Shown here piece by piece: positions 10,535-22,212 of a stretch of DNA of 64,000 nt. Under the pieces are notes generated by a model. It worked only from the letters and a program-made list of their open reading frames with translations, ran no database searches and was not told the origin of the DNA. Each line of letters opens with the position of its first letter. The stretch's first letter is position 1. The stretch covers positions 4,898,001-4,962,000 of the forward strand of contig OU862913.1 of NCBI GenBank assembly GCA_917880885.1, read 5' to 3'. A program made the position numbers and the translations under genes. Source of the stretch: Limnephilus marmoratus (lineage: Eukaryota; Arthropoda; Insecta; Trichoptera; Limnephilidae).

Positions 10535-11739
10535 TTAGACCTTAAGGTAGTCGGGAAAACGAACACGCCTTCCTGAACGAGTAGTCGTATGAGTCCGATC
10601 CTGTTTGATGGCTGGTTTTGGAAGGGTTGGTGGTAGCTCTATTGCGGCTTCTTTCGGTTCCTTGGCGATGTAAGCCGGTTTGAGGCGGTCAATGCTCACG
10701 GTTAATTCTTTTCCTCTGCATAGGATGACGTAGGTCCTACCATTCCGGCGGACGACTTGGTGAGGGCCGCTGTATGGTTGCTGAAGCGGGCTCTTAATGG
10801 TGTCGTCCTTCAAGAAAACGTGAGTCGCTGTGGGTAAGTCTTTGAAGATGAAATGACGTCCTTCACTATGGCGGGTACCTTCAACCGGTCGAAGTTCGTT
10901 AAAGTGCTGTCGAAGTTCCTTGAGGAAGTTGCTCGTATTGTCGCAGGTTGCTGGTCGTGCAACGAGGAATTCTCCTGGTAAACGGAGCGGCTCGCCGTAT
11001 ACCAGCTCGGCCGAGGTGGTAGCGAGGTCGTCTCTCCAGGCTGCTCTTATTCCCATTAAAACAGTGGGAATCACTTCGGTCCAACGGTCCTTCTGATGGC
11101 ATTTGATCGCAGCCTTGAGCTGGCGGTGTAGCCTTTCCACCAGCCGTTTGCCGCAGGGTGGTATGCGGTGGTATGAATCTGCGTCGTACCTGCTAAGCAG
11201 TTCAATTGCCTGAACAGCCTAGACTCGAATTGTCTTCCTTGGTCAGTGGTGATTCGAAGCGGGGTTCCTAACCTGGTGATCCAACCCTGGTAGAATGCGC
11301 GCGCCACTGTTTCTGCTTCTTGGTCCTTGATAGGGAACGCTTCTGGCCATCTCGTGAACCGGTCTACGCATGTAAGGCAGTACCGGCATCCTTCTGACAT
11401 GGGCATGATGATGATGTCGATATGGACATGTTCAAATCTGTATGAAGTTCTAGGAAAGGTTCCAAGGGGTGCTGACACGTGTCGTGACACCTTACTTAGT
11501 TGGCACTGGAGGCAGTTGCGTGCGAGTTTCCTTGTGTCAGCTTTGATGGCCGGCCAGACATAACGTTCAGTTATGAGTTTGACCGTTGCCTTGATGCCTG
11601 GGTGAGCCAGCTGATGAACCGCATTGAAAGCTGCAGAACGGAATTTCTTTGTGACGAAAGGTCTGGCTATATTTGTCGATAAATCGCAGTAGAGTTGCGT
11701 GTCGTTCACTTGGTCAGCTGCTAGCGCTACGTAATCCAA
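10535..11739 (-). pseudogene. CsRn1-like integrase and C-terminal tail, one frameshift
   Basis: Frame 11739-11071 holds the integrase zinc finger (HQLAHPGIKATVK ... CLQC) and two catalytic acidic motifs (HIDIIIMP and TTDQGRQF). It then reads into HPAANG, where a missing base shifts the frame. The rest continues in the frame 11140-10535, ending with TTTRSGRRVRFPDYLKV, the usual end of CsRn1-type integrases. The host role is none; it would insert the element cDNA. The frameshift near 11140 disables this copy. Confidence 0.85.
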
Positions 11740-13238
11740 GGAGTGTGAACTGTCTCGACCCTGGAGAGGGCATCTGCGACGATGTTGTCTTTACCTGCCA
11801 CGTGGCGAATGTCGGTGGTGAACTGGCTGATATAGTCTAGGTGACGGAATTGTCTCGGTGAGCACTTGTCAGCCTTTTGCTGAAAGGCGAAGGTGATGGG
11901 CTTATGGTCGGTGAAGATGGTGAACATCCTGCCCTCTACCATATGTCTAAAGTGTTTTACAGCGAGGTAGATGGCCAGGAGCTCCCTGTAATAAGCGCCG
12001 TATTTTCGCTCCGCTGGACTGAATTTCTTAGAGAAGAACCCCAACGGCTCCCAGTGACCTTCGATGAGCTGCTGGAGCGCGGCACCAGCTGCGGTGTCAG
12101 GTGCGTCGCTGACTATGGAGAGTGGAGCTTCGCACTTGGGGTGAGCGAGCAGGGTTGCCTGAGCAAGTGCTTCCTTGCACTTGTCAAAGGCTTCCATGGT
12201 CTCTTTGGTCCAATGTATTGGTTGCTTGCCTTTCTGATTTCCTTGGAGGAAATCATTGAGTGGGGCTTGAGTATCTGCAGCTTTGGGCAGGAATCTCCTA
12301 TGAAAGTTGAGGGCTCTGAGGAACCGGCGGAGATCCTTTACAGTTTCTGGCCGATTGTAACTTCTAATAGCATCGACTTTTTCTGGCAGGGGTGTAATGC
12401 CTGCGCCAGACACCAGGTATCCCAGGAATTTAACCTCAGGCAAACCAAAGTGGCATTTTCCAGGGTTAATGACCACACCATAATCCTGAAGACGCTGGAA
12501 CAAGATTTTGAGGTGGGTCATGTGCTCCTCTTCTGTTGACGAGGCGATGAGTATGTCGTCGATGTAGGCGTAACAAAAATCCAGCCCTCTGGTGATCTCA
12601 TCGATGAAGCGTTGGAAGGTCTGAGCTGCGTTACGGAGGCCGAAAGACATCACTGGAAATTCGAAGAGTCCGAACGGAGTAGATATGGCCGTCTTTGGAA
12701 TGTCGTCAGGAGCCACCGGAATCTGATTATAAGCCCGTACAAGGTCTATGGTTGAGAAAATCTTGGCGCCTCTCAGTGCCTGAGTGAAGTCCTGAATATG
12801 GCGTACAGGATATCGGTCAGGAATGGTTCTGGCGTTCAGCCCGCGATAATCACCGCATGGTCGCCATTGGTCATCCTTTTTGGGGACCATATGTAGTGGC
12901 GATGCCCAGCAGCTCTCGGAAGGCCGGGTGATTCCTAAACGGACCATGGTCTCAAACTCCTTCTTGGCCCGTTTGAGTTTATCAGGAGCGAGGCGGCGGG
13001 GTCGTTCGGCAACTGGAGGGCCTGGAGTAGTTCGGATGTGATGAATGGTAGCATGGCGAACTTCCTTCATAGCGCCATCAGGGCGCGTGATATCAGGATA
13101 CTTTTGTAAAATTTTGTGGAAAGGGGACGTTCCTGTGACAGTCTTGATAGAAGCAATATTATTGCTGCTTCGCTTGCCTGTGGTTGTCAGGTTAGTCACT
13201 TGGTCCAGCAGTCGTCGGTTGCGGATATCTACCAGCAA
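11727..13238 (-). pseudogene. CsRn1-like reverse transcriptase-RNase H
   Basis: About 500 codons. RT motifs in order are [32 protein letters not shown], the catalytic [10 protein letters not shown], and KFLGYLV. RNase H follows, ending in [10 protein letters not shown]. The frame is cut from the protease by one in-frame TAG near 13274 and from the integrase by a frame shift near 11735. Otherwise the domain is full length. Confidence 0.9.
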
Positions 13239-13274
13239 CTCAAATTTCGCCAGGAAGTCCGCTCCAATGATGGG

Positions 13275-13592
13275 CTAGGAGACGTCAGCAATGACGAAGC
13301 TCCAAATGAAGTCGCGTCGTAGACCTAAGTCAAGGTTGAGCGTCAGGCTACCATAAGTTGCGATGGTGCTGCCATTTGCGGCCACCAGTTCGTAAGCTTG
13401 CTTGGCTGGACGACCTTGAACCAAACGCCGTGGAAAAACACAGAGGTCCGCGCCAGTATCCACAAGAAACTGAGTACGTGTTTTCCGGTCAGTGACGAAC
13501 AGGCGACTTATTTGAGTAGGGCTCCCGGTGCTGGTCGCCATCAGTGTGAGCCCGGGGCGTTTCCCTGCACAAAGTTGCAAGGTTGATTGCAT
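13275..13592 (-). CDS. CsRn1-like aspartic protease
   Basis: Retropepsin-type protease with active site FLVDTGADLCVFP. It follows gag with a small overlap in another frame (gag ends at 13541) and runs in frame into RT apart from a TAG at 13275-13277. In an active copy the protease would mature the Gag-Pol polyprotein. Confidence 0.8.
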   Translation of the reverse strand: MQSTLQLCAGKRPGLTLMATSTGSPTQISRLFVTDRKTRTQFLVDTGADLCVFPRRLVQGRPAKQAYELVAANGSTIATYGSLTLNLDLGLRRDFIWSFVIADVS

Positions 13593-14436
13593 GCACGCGC
13601 CCTAGCCCCGAACCTGCTGTGATACCAGCACATGCCTTCGGATTGGCGATCCCTCGAACGGGAGCGGGAGGAATTTCTCCGCCAACGAGGACTGATACTC
13701 CGTGATTGTCGGTCTTTTGAGCGCAGCGTTGCTATCTCTCGTCTTAGGGTGGTCAACTCCTCTTGGAGTGGCAGTATCATTCGTTCGAACCTGCTGATAA
13801 GGCTATTATCAAGAGTCGGCTCTGAAACTGCATTGATTGCTGGCCTGCCGGCGTAGTCATCAATAGCGTCTGCAAGGTTCGCCAACTCATCCAACGAGGT
13901 TTGTTGTTGTGTAGCCAAAACAACCTGCATACTCCGGGGAAGTCTGCCCATCCAGAAAGTTCTTAACACCTCATCAGGCACGGCGCTGCCCGCGAGGGTG
14001 CGCAGATGACGGAGGAACTGGGATGGTTTACGGTCTCCCCGTTCTTCGTGCTCCAAAAGTCTCCTTGTCTTTTGTTCCTGTGTGGAGCTGAGGCGTCTGG
14101 TCAGCTCACTTCTTAAGAGGGCGTAGGCTCCGGTATCAGGGGGCTTGACAATAATGTCCCGGACTTCTTGTGCATAAGTAGGGTCCAAGGCTCCAAGGAC
14201 GAATCCGAATTTGGTGGCGTCAGCTGTGACTCCTGAAGCCTCAAAACTCCTTTCAACCATCGCAAACCATAATTCTGGATCGTTCGGACAAAAGGGCGGT
14301 ATTCTTACCGCTACCCGGTTAACTTCTGGTGACGTATTTGTCGATGTCGATGATTCGATTGGAAGAGATATTGGAAGATAAATTATTATAATTAATTTAA
14401 ATCGTAAAAAAAAACTTAATAAATTCGTGTGTCGGA
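13541..14436 (-). CDS. CsRn1-like gag
   Basis: The gag core is visible from PFCPNDPELWFAMVERSF onward, then a basic Arg/Ser stretch and the zinc motif CWYHSRFGARARACNQPC (CHCC spacing). The frame stays open into the LTR, so the longest start (14488) lies inside the LTR and is not believable. The true start is not resolved because no clear ATG precedes the core. Gag forms the particle that packages the RNA. Confidence 0.8.
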
Positions 14437-14444
14437 GGTCACCA
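14437..14444 (-). promoter_or_regulatory. Primer-binding site (tRNA-Trp type)
   Basis: The minus strand reads TGGTGACCTCCGAC one base after the 5' LTR. Insect tRNA-Trp 3' ends predict TGGTGACCCCGAC, and CsRn1 elements are known to use tRNA-Trp. Confidence 0.65.
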
Positions 14445-14445
14445 C

Positions 14446-14896
14446 TGTAGCAATCAGACGTGCTACGCAAACGCGTAAAGAAAAACACTGTAATTAACTG
14501 TTGATCGTTTATTAATAAGAATTAATAATTCAAATAATACACTGAGCCTGATCGTAGTAAATAACGGTACAAGTTGTTTGGCTTGCTATTCTATCGACTG
14601 ACTGTGTCAAACCAATACTCCGGCTTTTATAATGCCGCGGCGGAGGTAACGGTTTAATAATTCGGCTGATAATATCGAGAGAATACGATACGTTTCTCGA
14701 TGGTTCTGATGCCTAATGAACAGGGAATGTAAATGCTCCGGTTCTTTCCATAAAGTGCGACGAGATCCCAGATATCTCAGCGCCGGTAGGTAGGTATTAT
14801 TCGTGTACCGTTCCGATTGTACCACGCGGCGACGTCGCCGTGCTGCACAGGTATATACCTTAAGTAGGTACGTACCTGAGTGTTGGCTTCACCACA
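14446..14896 (-). repeat. 5' LTR of the CsRn1-like element
   Basis: Direct repeat partner of 10043-10487; TG...CA ends; followed on the right by TATA, matching the left flank. Confidence 0.9.
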
Positions 14897-15070
14897 TATA
14901 TATATATATATATTGGTAAGCTCTGGCGTTATGAAATTATTTATCATACGTGTTCTGTCGCTAACAGAATCGATTTATTGCAAACGTCAGAAAAAAACAA
15001 ACCAATTGTCGCCTTGGAAAGGGGAGGGGGATGATGGGGGAAGTGGAGCGGAGAGAGGGAAGGTGGTTTT
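14897..15070 (+). mobile_element. Helitron copy 2, right part
   Basis: Resumes the Helitron interrupted at 10042: a TA run, then TTGGTAAGCTCTGGCGTTATG and a short G-rich cargo (about 15016-15065). No CTAG terminus was found, so the 3' end is lost. Confidence 0.6.
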
Positions 15071-15300
15071 GCTTAATACCTGTTACCTCATCGAACCTAG
15101 ATTGGTTGCTGGCGGATCGTTAATTTGTTGCCTCCAGGCTAGATATTTAATTAATAAATCGCCATGTTTTTGTTTTGTCGATTGGCGACACTGCAAAAAG
15201 CACTTCCGTTCGTGGGACTTTTTGAATTTTCGCCGTCCCGGGAGCCGAGGTGAATTCGACTAGTAAACTAAGTGATAGTTTTTATTTTAAATTTTAATAT
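15071..15300. other. Unassigned sequence
   Basis: Follows the broken Helitron. No gene or repeat was recognised; a small open frame here has no recognisable motif. Confidence 0.3.
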
Positions 15301-15419
15301 GGGATAATCTCTTTGTTATATTTTATAAATTCAAACCGCGAGCCGGATCATTGAGTGTGATCATTTTATTAATGCGACTCATCGTACCTAATCAACTATC
15401 AACTTTTTCTTCGTGGATT

Positions 15420-16310
15420 ACAATATTAACTTTATGATCAGGTATTTTCTGTAAGGAAAATAAGATATATGTTGTTTTTTTAGCATTAAGTGTAAGTTAT
15501 TATCGAACCATGATTTTGTTAATATCTTCATTTGCCAATATGTTAACTAGTTCCCATGTATGACATTTTATTAACAATGCAGTGTCATTAGCATTAAACA
15601 TTAATTCTCCTTAAATTTTCTGTTGGAAAATGTTATTTACATATATTAGAAATAATAATGGTCCGAGGACGGTACCTTGAGGGATGCCAAATTTACTTTT
15701 GAAAGATGCAATAAATGATTGGTTTAATTTTACTACTTGAGGTCTCTCTGTTAGGTAGCTTACTATCCATTTGAGGGCTATGCGGTCAATGCCGTTTTAT
15801 TTTAATTTTAAAGCAAGTTTTACACGGGAAATGCTGTCAAAGGCTTTCTCTAAGTCGATGAAAATTCCTGTACATTTATTTGATTTGTCCAGGAAACTCT
15901 GAATATAACATGAAATTTTAGCGATGGCATCTTGGGTATTTTTTCCCTCTGTGAATCCAAATTGATTTTTTTGATGGTTGATTTTTTTTTATAAATGCAA
16001 TTAGTCTCTTTTTAGCAATTTTTTCAAAAAATTTCGACATATTAGATAAGAGTGAAATGGGTCTATAATTAAAAACGTCCTCCGGACCACCGGATTTAAA
16101 TAATGGCGTGATTATTGGTTTTTATACGTGTTCGGTAAAACTACTGTCTTAAAGTTATTAATTATTATATGAGAGATTGTTGTAGAAATATAATTTTTAA
16201 TGTTTTTTAATATTTTTACGGAAAGGCCGAATTTATTTTTTTTAGAATTATTTGTTATATTTCTTAGGTGATGAAGCTTGTCAGATATAATTTAATTAGT
16301 CAGAGATGAA
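15420..16310 (-). pseudogene. LINE reverse transcriptase fragment, heavily decayed
   Basis: Minus-strand matches in style to a Jockey-like RT: a GIPQGTVLGPLL-type motif near 15665-15700, a DF-KAFD-type motif near 15850 and an FGF-type motif near 15955. There are many stops and indels and no long frame. 5' and 3' ends are missing. Confidence 0.65.
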
Positions 16311-17100
16311 CACGTGTCAATCAACAATAATATTATGGCGTTGGTTTTCCCAGTTGTAATAAATAAACACTTTGCAAATAAAGAGGTCAAGATGTAGAGG
16401 TCAAATAAGAACTGCTATTGTATATATTATTTTAACGAAGTTTTCCTGTTCAGAAATAAAAGTGGTTTATCTCTATGCCACACGATGAGTGGTAAGCCCC
16501 GTGTAGTACCATGCCAAGAGGTCAGAAAGGTCGCGGAAAATTAAACGTTATTTGTGCAACTACCTTTTTACGCTAACACTAAAATAAATTAATAATATAA
16601 GAGCATCTTGGATATTATTGTATATCTTTTAACGTGCTAGATACTCTCAGTAACGCCCTGGCGAGAAACTACCATTCAAAATTCAGAAGTTGCTTGAAAT
16701 GGTTGTTCATAGTCACCTGATCCCTTCTCTTCAACTTTCTTCTTCTCTTCATGGCAGAATCTACGCGTTTTGGAAACCTTTGTTTTCTAAACTAATTTCC
16801 AGAGTAGATGAAGTGGTAAAAAATATAATATATTATATATTAGGGTGGGTCACGCCTGTATGGAAAAAAATCTTGTTTTGATTTGTCTAATAGTGATAAA
16901 AGGGCGTTAAACAGAGATATTATATCATCTTCTTCCTCCGGATTGACTTTGAAATTTTACATAATAGTGAAAAACCCACCCTTGTTAAATCTTTAAAAAA
17001 TGTTAGATAATCTATTAAAAATGAACAATTTTTAGTATAACACGAAATAGAGGTAATATTTTGATTTATATATTTAAAAAATATATGAATATAATTCAAA
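16311..17100. other. Unassigned AT-rich sequence with one repeated block
   Basis: About 16628-16705 carries GATACTCTCAGTAACGCCCTGG and a GTTGCTTGAAATGG end; a diverged copy is at 17268-17332. No gene was recognised. Confidence 0.35.
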
Positions 17101-17109
17101 TTATCTCAA

Positions 17110-17180
17110 GGCAGTGTATTCAGTGGCAAGCTCTTGACTCGCACACCGAAGGTCGCGGGATCGAATCCCGGCGTGGCAAA
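17110..17180 (+). repeat. tRNA-like fragment (pol III B box)
   Basis: Contains GGGATCGAATCCCGG, a good T-arm/B box, preceded by a weak D-arm-like stretch. The A box is poor and the acceptor arm does not close, so this is more likely a SINE head or tRNA relic than a working tRNA. Confidence 0.35.
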
Positions 17181-17625
17181 TTAATTTTATTTGATTAATT
17201 TGTATTATTTCATAATTTATTCATTTAAAATAATATATGGTACATTTGCGGCACGTTCCAGAGTGGAAGATACTCTCAGTATCGCCCTGGTGTAAGACCA
17301 CCATTCAGAATTGAAACGTTGTTTGAAATGGCATTAGCCGTGTTTGGTGGCCAGATCTGGTCCCCTCCTTCCCCTCCCCACTACCTTCAGCCTCACAACA
17401 TACCCCAATTGGGGATGCCATAGTTTCACTGGCTTCAGACGGGAGCAGTTGGGACTCTTGTGCGGTATTCATATAAAAAAAATTAAAAACAAATACCAGC
17501 AAAATCCTTCATCCTATCAAATTTCGGCATTATTTTGCGAGACTCAATCTTGCGACTTTTTGTAAATGATTTCGTAAATATATAATACGTTTGCTATGGA
17601 AGATTACAAAAAATATGGTTTAAAG

Positions 17626-18455
17626 CAGCGGTCGTCACATTTTCTGGTCAAGGGCCACATGGCAATGTGAGGTATCGCCACGGGCCGCACGCTTATTAAA
17701 TTTCTGGTGGGGGGGGGGGGGGGTGGGGAGTTGAGGGGGAACTGTCACGGAATCAATAATTCGATTAAAAAAGTGTATTAAATTATTTATTTTAAAACAT
17801 TTAAGATGATAGTATTATATAACGCCCTTGAGGTAATTTTCCACGAAAAGAGCGCTATATAAATTTCACATCATCCATTTTAATGAATATAATAGAATCG
17901 TTCAGTTCAATTTTCATCTCAAGTGTATTATTTATTACTTCAATATCCACTTCCCTGAACTACCGAAATATGTGAATTTCCGAACAAGTGATAAAAATGA
18001 TTACTATACATACAATAACAAAAATTAAAATATTAAAGTATCCTTTATTAATACGTGATTAGTGTGTTTTTTTGTCTTTTTTAGAGCATTTTTTTAACCT
18101 ATCCACGCACTCACTGTGCCATCTCAACGCCCCCTAATTTCAATCAATGGGTCTTCTACTGCCTCCCCTGAAAGTCTCAAACGCCCACAAGGGGGCATAA
18201 TGAGCACCTATAACGTACACTATACACGCGTTCAAAATCTCCTTAGGATGTGTTCAAAAACCAACTGGGCGTTTTAAAATCAAATGTAAATCAATTAAAA
18301 CCAACGTTTTAAAATCATATAATAAACACAAAATAATTGAATAAAAAAGAAAAAGCAGGTTAATATTTTACATGAAATTTTTTTTTTTTTTAATTGGCAG
18401 ATATTTGTGCGGGCCGCACAAATATCGGCCGCGGGCCGCAGTTTGACGACCACGG
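17626..18455. mobile_element. Non-autonomous hAT transposon
   Basis: Flanked by an 8-bp direct duplication GTTTAAAG (17618-17625 and 18456-18463). The ends are inverted: CAGCGGTCGTCACA at left, TTTGACGACCACGG at right, with GGGCCGC-rich subterminal sequence typical of hAT elements. It contains a poly-G run (about 17707-17724) and an RTE 3' tail copy at 17820-17875, but no transposase. Confidence 0.8.
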
Positions 18456-18524
18456 GTTTAAAGGATTCATGGTAACTTTTATATACACTTGAATATACAT
18501 TAGTTACCAATCTAAGTAAATTTT

Positions 18525-19248
18525 TCAACCATGCAAAGCATTCTTCAAAACAATTACAACACGAAGATAAATACAGACAAAACAAAGCTGCTGACTATAG
18601 GCCGAATGCAACATCAGATGAGAGTAGAGATGTCAGGAGTTCCACTAAAGAACACAAAGGAGTTTGTCTTCCTCGGGAGCAAAATAACATGGGACGGTCG
18701 GTCTAAGAGCGAGGTCGACAGCCGTATACACCAGGGTAGGCTTGCATTCAATAAAAGGTCGAAAATTATAGAATCGAATAATAGAGACCTAAAACTGAGA
18801 ATACTCCTCATCAAGACCTACGTATGGAGTATCTTGATGTACGGCTGCGAAACATGGTGCCTATCCGTTAGAGATAAACGGAGACTAGAGGCTTTTGAGA
18901 TCTGGTCTTATAGAAGACTGTTAGGAATTTCCTGGAGAGACCACATTACAAATGAGGAGGTTCTCCAAAGAATCGAAGGAGGAAGGCACCTGCTCAGGAC
19001 CTTGTCCGAAAGGCATGCAAGATGGATCGGCCATGTAATACGACAAGAAGGCCTCTTGCACGCCATAATGGAGGGTATGACCGAGGGGACAAACGCTAGG
19101 GGACGTCCACGCCGAGAGTACCTGGAGGACCTGCTGGTGGACGTGCGCTGCTCATCATATGCAGACTTCAAAAGAGCCGCCCAAGACAGGGAAGAGTGGA
19201 AGAGACGAATAGAGGAAATTGCTGCAAACCAATCCCAGGATTGAAACC

Positions 19249-19279
<31 letters not shown>

Positions 19280-19380
19280 ACATGTATAGATTAAATGTGT
19301 AAATGAATTGTAAAGCGCCCTTGAGGTGATTTTCTCACGAAAATGGCGCTATAAAAATCATCCAACAATTATTATTATTA
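18525..19380 (+). mobile_element. RTE-clade LINE, 3' end
   Basis: A 5'-truncated copy with an intact C-terminal frame (18531-19244, about 237 codons): INTDKTKLLTIGR, EFVFLGSKIT, LMYGCETWCLS and YRRLLGISWRDHITNEEVL are typical of the RTE reverse transcriptase C-terminus, ending in a GRPRREYLEDLL block. A (GA)n tract follows, then the 3' tail AAGCGCCCTTGAGGTGA...GGCGCT and a TTATTA repeat. Related tails are at 17820 and 56220. Confidence 0.85.
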
Positions 19381-19760
19381 TAAAACAATTCGTTTTGAAC
19401 CCATATGGCAATCTTATCCGCTCTTAGAATTTTCAATATAATTTTATTAAAAATTACCCACCTTATTTTATATCATTTTAAAAAATAGGTCACGTTTTAA
19501 ATACTACCATTGGCGATCCATTGGTGACTTTTCAGTGAGCTAGAGTGCTAAGACTGAAAAATACGACATTATTGATGTTGTCGCTGAAAATGATTTAATT
19601 TATTTTTTCAAAGTTCCAATTTTTTGTTTAGTGATTTTTACTTAGAACCGAACATCTTCATACCAAAAATTTAAATTAAAAAAGTAATAAAAATCATTCT
19701 CAGGTACAACAACATAAATAATCTCTATCTTCTTTACATTATCTCTACATCTCTTCTCTA
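19381..19760. other. Unassigned sequence with a satellite-like monomer fragment
   Basis: About 19533-19560 reads GTGACTTTTCAGTGAGCTAG, close to the junction of the 53-bp satellite at 48964. The rest holds nothing recognisable. Confidence 0.4.
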
Positions 19761-20187
19761 TCTCTACATATTATAAATTAAAGTCTAAGATAAACTCGAA
19801 AACTACTGAACGGATTTTCATGCGGTTTTCACCAGTAGATAGAGTGTTTCGTGAGGAAGGTTTAAGTAGGTATGTAATTTGTCAAAGATTTGTGTAAATT
19901 GGTTGAAACATAACGATAATTGTTAAAAGTGTCGGAAAAAGTCAAGCCGCCTGGTAGCTTTCATCGAAAACGCTGCCTAATCCTTTTGGGATATAAATAA
20001 CAAATCAATGCATGGTGGAATATTCCTCTTTTATAGATCTACAAAAAAGTCCGCGAAGGCATATATCTCTCTTTTACTGATAGCTTACTATACCCATTCT
20101 ATCTTCTAAAAAAATGGTCACGTACATTGCGGTAATTGAAAAGTTATTTAGATGGATACAGTATTAATTCTTATTAACTTAAATACG
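19761..20187 (+). mobile_element. Helitron 5' fragment
   Basis: Begins A|TCTCTACATATTATAAATTA at 19761, nearly the same start as the small Helitron at 22261. It runs into the flank of the transposon inserted at 20196 and no 3' CTAG terminus is seen. Confidence 0.5.
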
Positions 20188-20195
20188 TTAGTTAC

Positions 20196-22212
20196 TAGAG
20201 TGGGCCGATAAACCTTTTTTTTGGATTCCGAAGTTGTAATAGCGCGGAAAAGTTGCGAATTATATAGATAAAAAATAATAAAAAAAAAAAAAAAAAATCG
20301 GATGACATCTTCCGTTCGCGCATCGGCCCTAAAGTTTGACAAAATATGAAAAAACCAAATTTTTGCGATTATTTTTTAATTTTTTTTATTAAATGTTTTC
20401 GTAATGTAATAGTTTGTAACGTCTTTAAATAAAGTCTATAAACATTTTGCTTGAATTTGGTTTATATCAATTGACATTTTCCGGTTGCGCATAAGCCCCA
20501 AAATTTGCCAAAATATTGAAAATTTCAAATTTTTACTCATTTTTTGGTATTTGATAAGCAAGCCAGACAACGTCACTCGCTTACTTGGGACGGACGACCT
20601 CCCCTCCACTCTTCCCCCTCCGCATTCCTAGGATTATGCCACCTATCTCCGTCCATTATTTTGTCAGTCTGCTTCTGTCAGTTGTGCATTGCGTTTGTGT
20701 TTAGTTCGACCCGTTGTTTTCGTTCTGCAACTCTTGGCGTTTTGTGTTATCATATTGCTGTGTGATATAACAAAACGGTGGCATCATGGCTGTGCCGAAG
20801 AAAGTAATAACAAGACAGGTATTCGACTGCTCCATTTTTGGTACTCGGTACTTGTTTACTTGATTTGAAAATACGGAATTTAAATGTAGAAGATGTTTCA
20901 AAACCCTCATGCTCACATTCTGTTTTAAATTTAGTAGAAAATGAAGATGAAGGACGTTGTCTTCCTAGTACGGACAGTGATATCGACCAAGATTATAAAG
21001 TTCAAACAAAAAAATCTTCTAAACCTATTTGGCAGATGAGAGTTCAGTTAAAATCTACTGCAATATTAAGCAACCATTATGGTGTTTCAGACGGCCCGAA
21101 ACTTGTTTACCAAGCAATACAATCTACCCGGTATTTGCCAAAACCTTTGCTTGATGTTATTGTCCCTGTGATCGAACGGAATGGTTTTTTCGCCCACCCA
21201 GAAAACTTACTGTAATCCATGACTCAAGATGACAAGAAACACATAAGAGAGCTCGGACTTCAAAGAATTTTGAAGGCAAGGCGGATAGATGCAAGAAGAA
21301 AAACAGTAAGAACATTCAAGCCACCAAAAATTAACTTCAATGCGTAAGAATACTTATAGCTGGATGGACTGTGAATTATCTTTTTCCCCATTGTTGGCAG
21401 AAATCAGTGACGACGAGATCAAATCACACATCGTCAGTGAGTCAATCCTTGACTGGAACATTATTTAAAAGGAAATCCCTGTTCACACGCAGGCTGTTGA
21501 ACGCTGTGTAAAACTCGTCACGGAAGCCTCAGGAAAAGCTTGTGGAGCTGAATCCCGAGACGGATTTATAAGAACCACTCAGCTGTCCAGATCATCTATG
21601 CCTAACTTCACCAGCAAATCAGTCTTCAAAGTACCTTCGGCTACAAAATAGAGGACAGGTTTAACTAACACGAACTATTTATTCTGAACTCTGTTTTACT
21701 TTTTAATAGAATTAAGTTTATTGTTGAAAACTAAACTGTAACTTAAACATTTACGATTTTAAAATATATTTAAATGAAAAGTACCATGCCCGTTGTTACT
21801 GTTATCACCCATCATGTCATAAGCCTAACGAGTGACGTTGTATGGCTTGTTTATCAAATACCAAAAATGTGTAAAAATTTGAAATTTTCAAGATTTTGGC
21901 AAATTTTGGGGCTTATGCGCGACCAGAAGATATCAATTGATCTAAATTAAATTAAAACATTATGTTTATAGGCTCTATTTGAATACGTTACAAACTATTA
22001 CATCACGAAAACATTTAATAAAAAAAAATAAAAAATAATTGCAAAAATGAGTTTTTTTTCATATTTTGTCAAACTTTAGGGCCTATGCGCGAACGGAAGA
22101 TGTCATCCGATATTTTTTTATTTTTTTTATTATTTGTTATCTATATAATTCGCAACTTTTCTGAGCTATTACAACTTCGAAATCCAAAAAAAAGTCTTTT
22201 CGGCCCACTCTA
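20196..22212 (+). mobile_element. DNA transposon with ~384-bp terminal inverted repeats
   Basis: Flanked by an exact 8-bp duplication TTAGTTAC (20188-20195 and 22213-22220). The ends start TAGAGTGGGCCGA / TCGGCCCACTCTA, and the inverted repeats (20196-20579 and 21829-22212) are similar along their length. The 8-bp duplication and TAGAG start fit hAT-like elements; the long TIR is unusual for that group. The core carries decayed coding sequence of a protein family that recurs in arthropod genomes (next entry). Confidence 0.8.
20838..21650 (+). pseudogene. Decayed cargo ORF, arthropod repeat-associated protein
   Basis: First frame 20838-21215 contains KPIWQMRVQLKSTAILSNH; after a stop, SMTQDDKKHIRELGLQRILK follows. 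A third stretch near 21480-21650 reads HTQAVERCVKLVTEASGKAC and DGFIRTTQLSRSSMPNF. I recognise these three blocks from memory as an uncharacterised protein family common in insects and crustaceans; function unknown. At least three stops break it. It lies wholly inside the transposon, so it is probably element-borne or captured. Confidence 0.6.

Larger units (their letters stand above)
10043..14896 (-). mobile_element. Complete CsRn1-like Ty3/gypsy retrotransposon (defective)
   Basis: Two direct LTRs of about 445 and 451 bp (10043-10487 and 14446-14896), both bounded by TG...CA and flanked by TATA. By hand I count about ten substitutions and one 6-bp indel between them, so the insertion is not brand new. 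Gene order on the minus strand is gag, protease, RT-RNase H, integrase. The gag has a CHCC-type zinc motif in place of CCHC and the primer site begins TGGTGACC, both hallmarks of the CsRn1 lineage. It sits inside a Helitron. Confidence 0.9.

Noticed and set aside
11877..12539. 220-codon + strand open frame
   Set aside because: Antisense of the CsRn1-like RT/RNase H; composition and position show it is a shadow.
16440..16492. Mini-exon bounded by a TTCAG and GTAAGC
   Set aside because: Too short, no motif and no phase match to the protease exons.
17110..17180. Functional tRNA gene
   Set aside because: Good B box but poor A box and no closed acceptor arm; kept only as a tRNA-like repeat.
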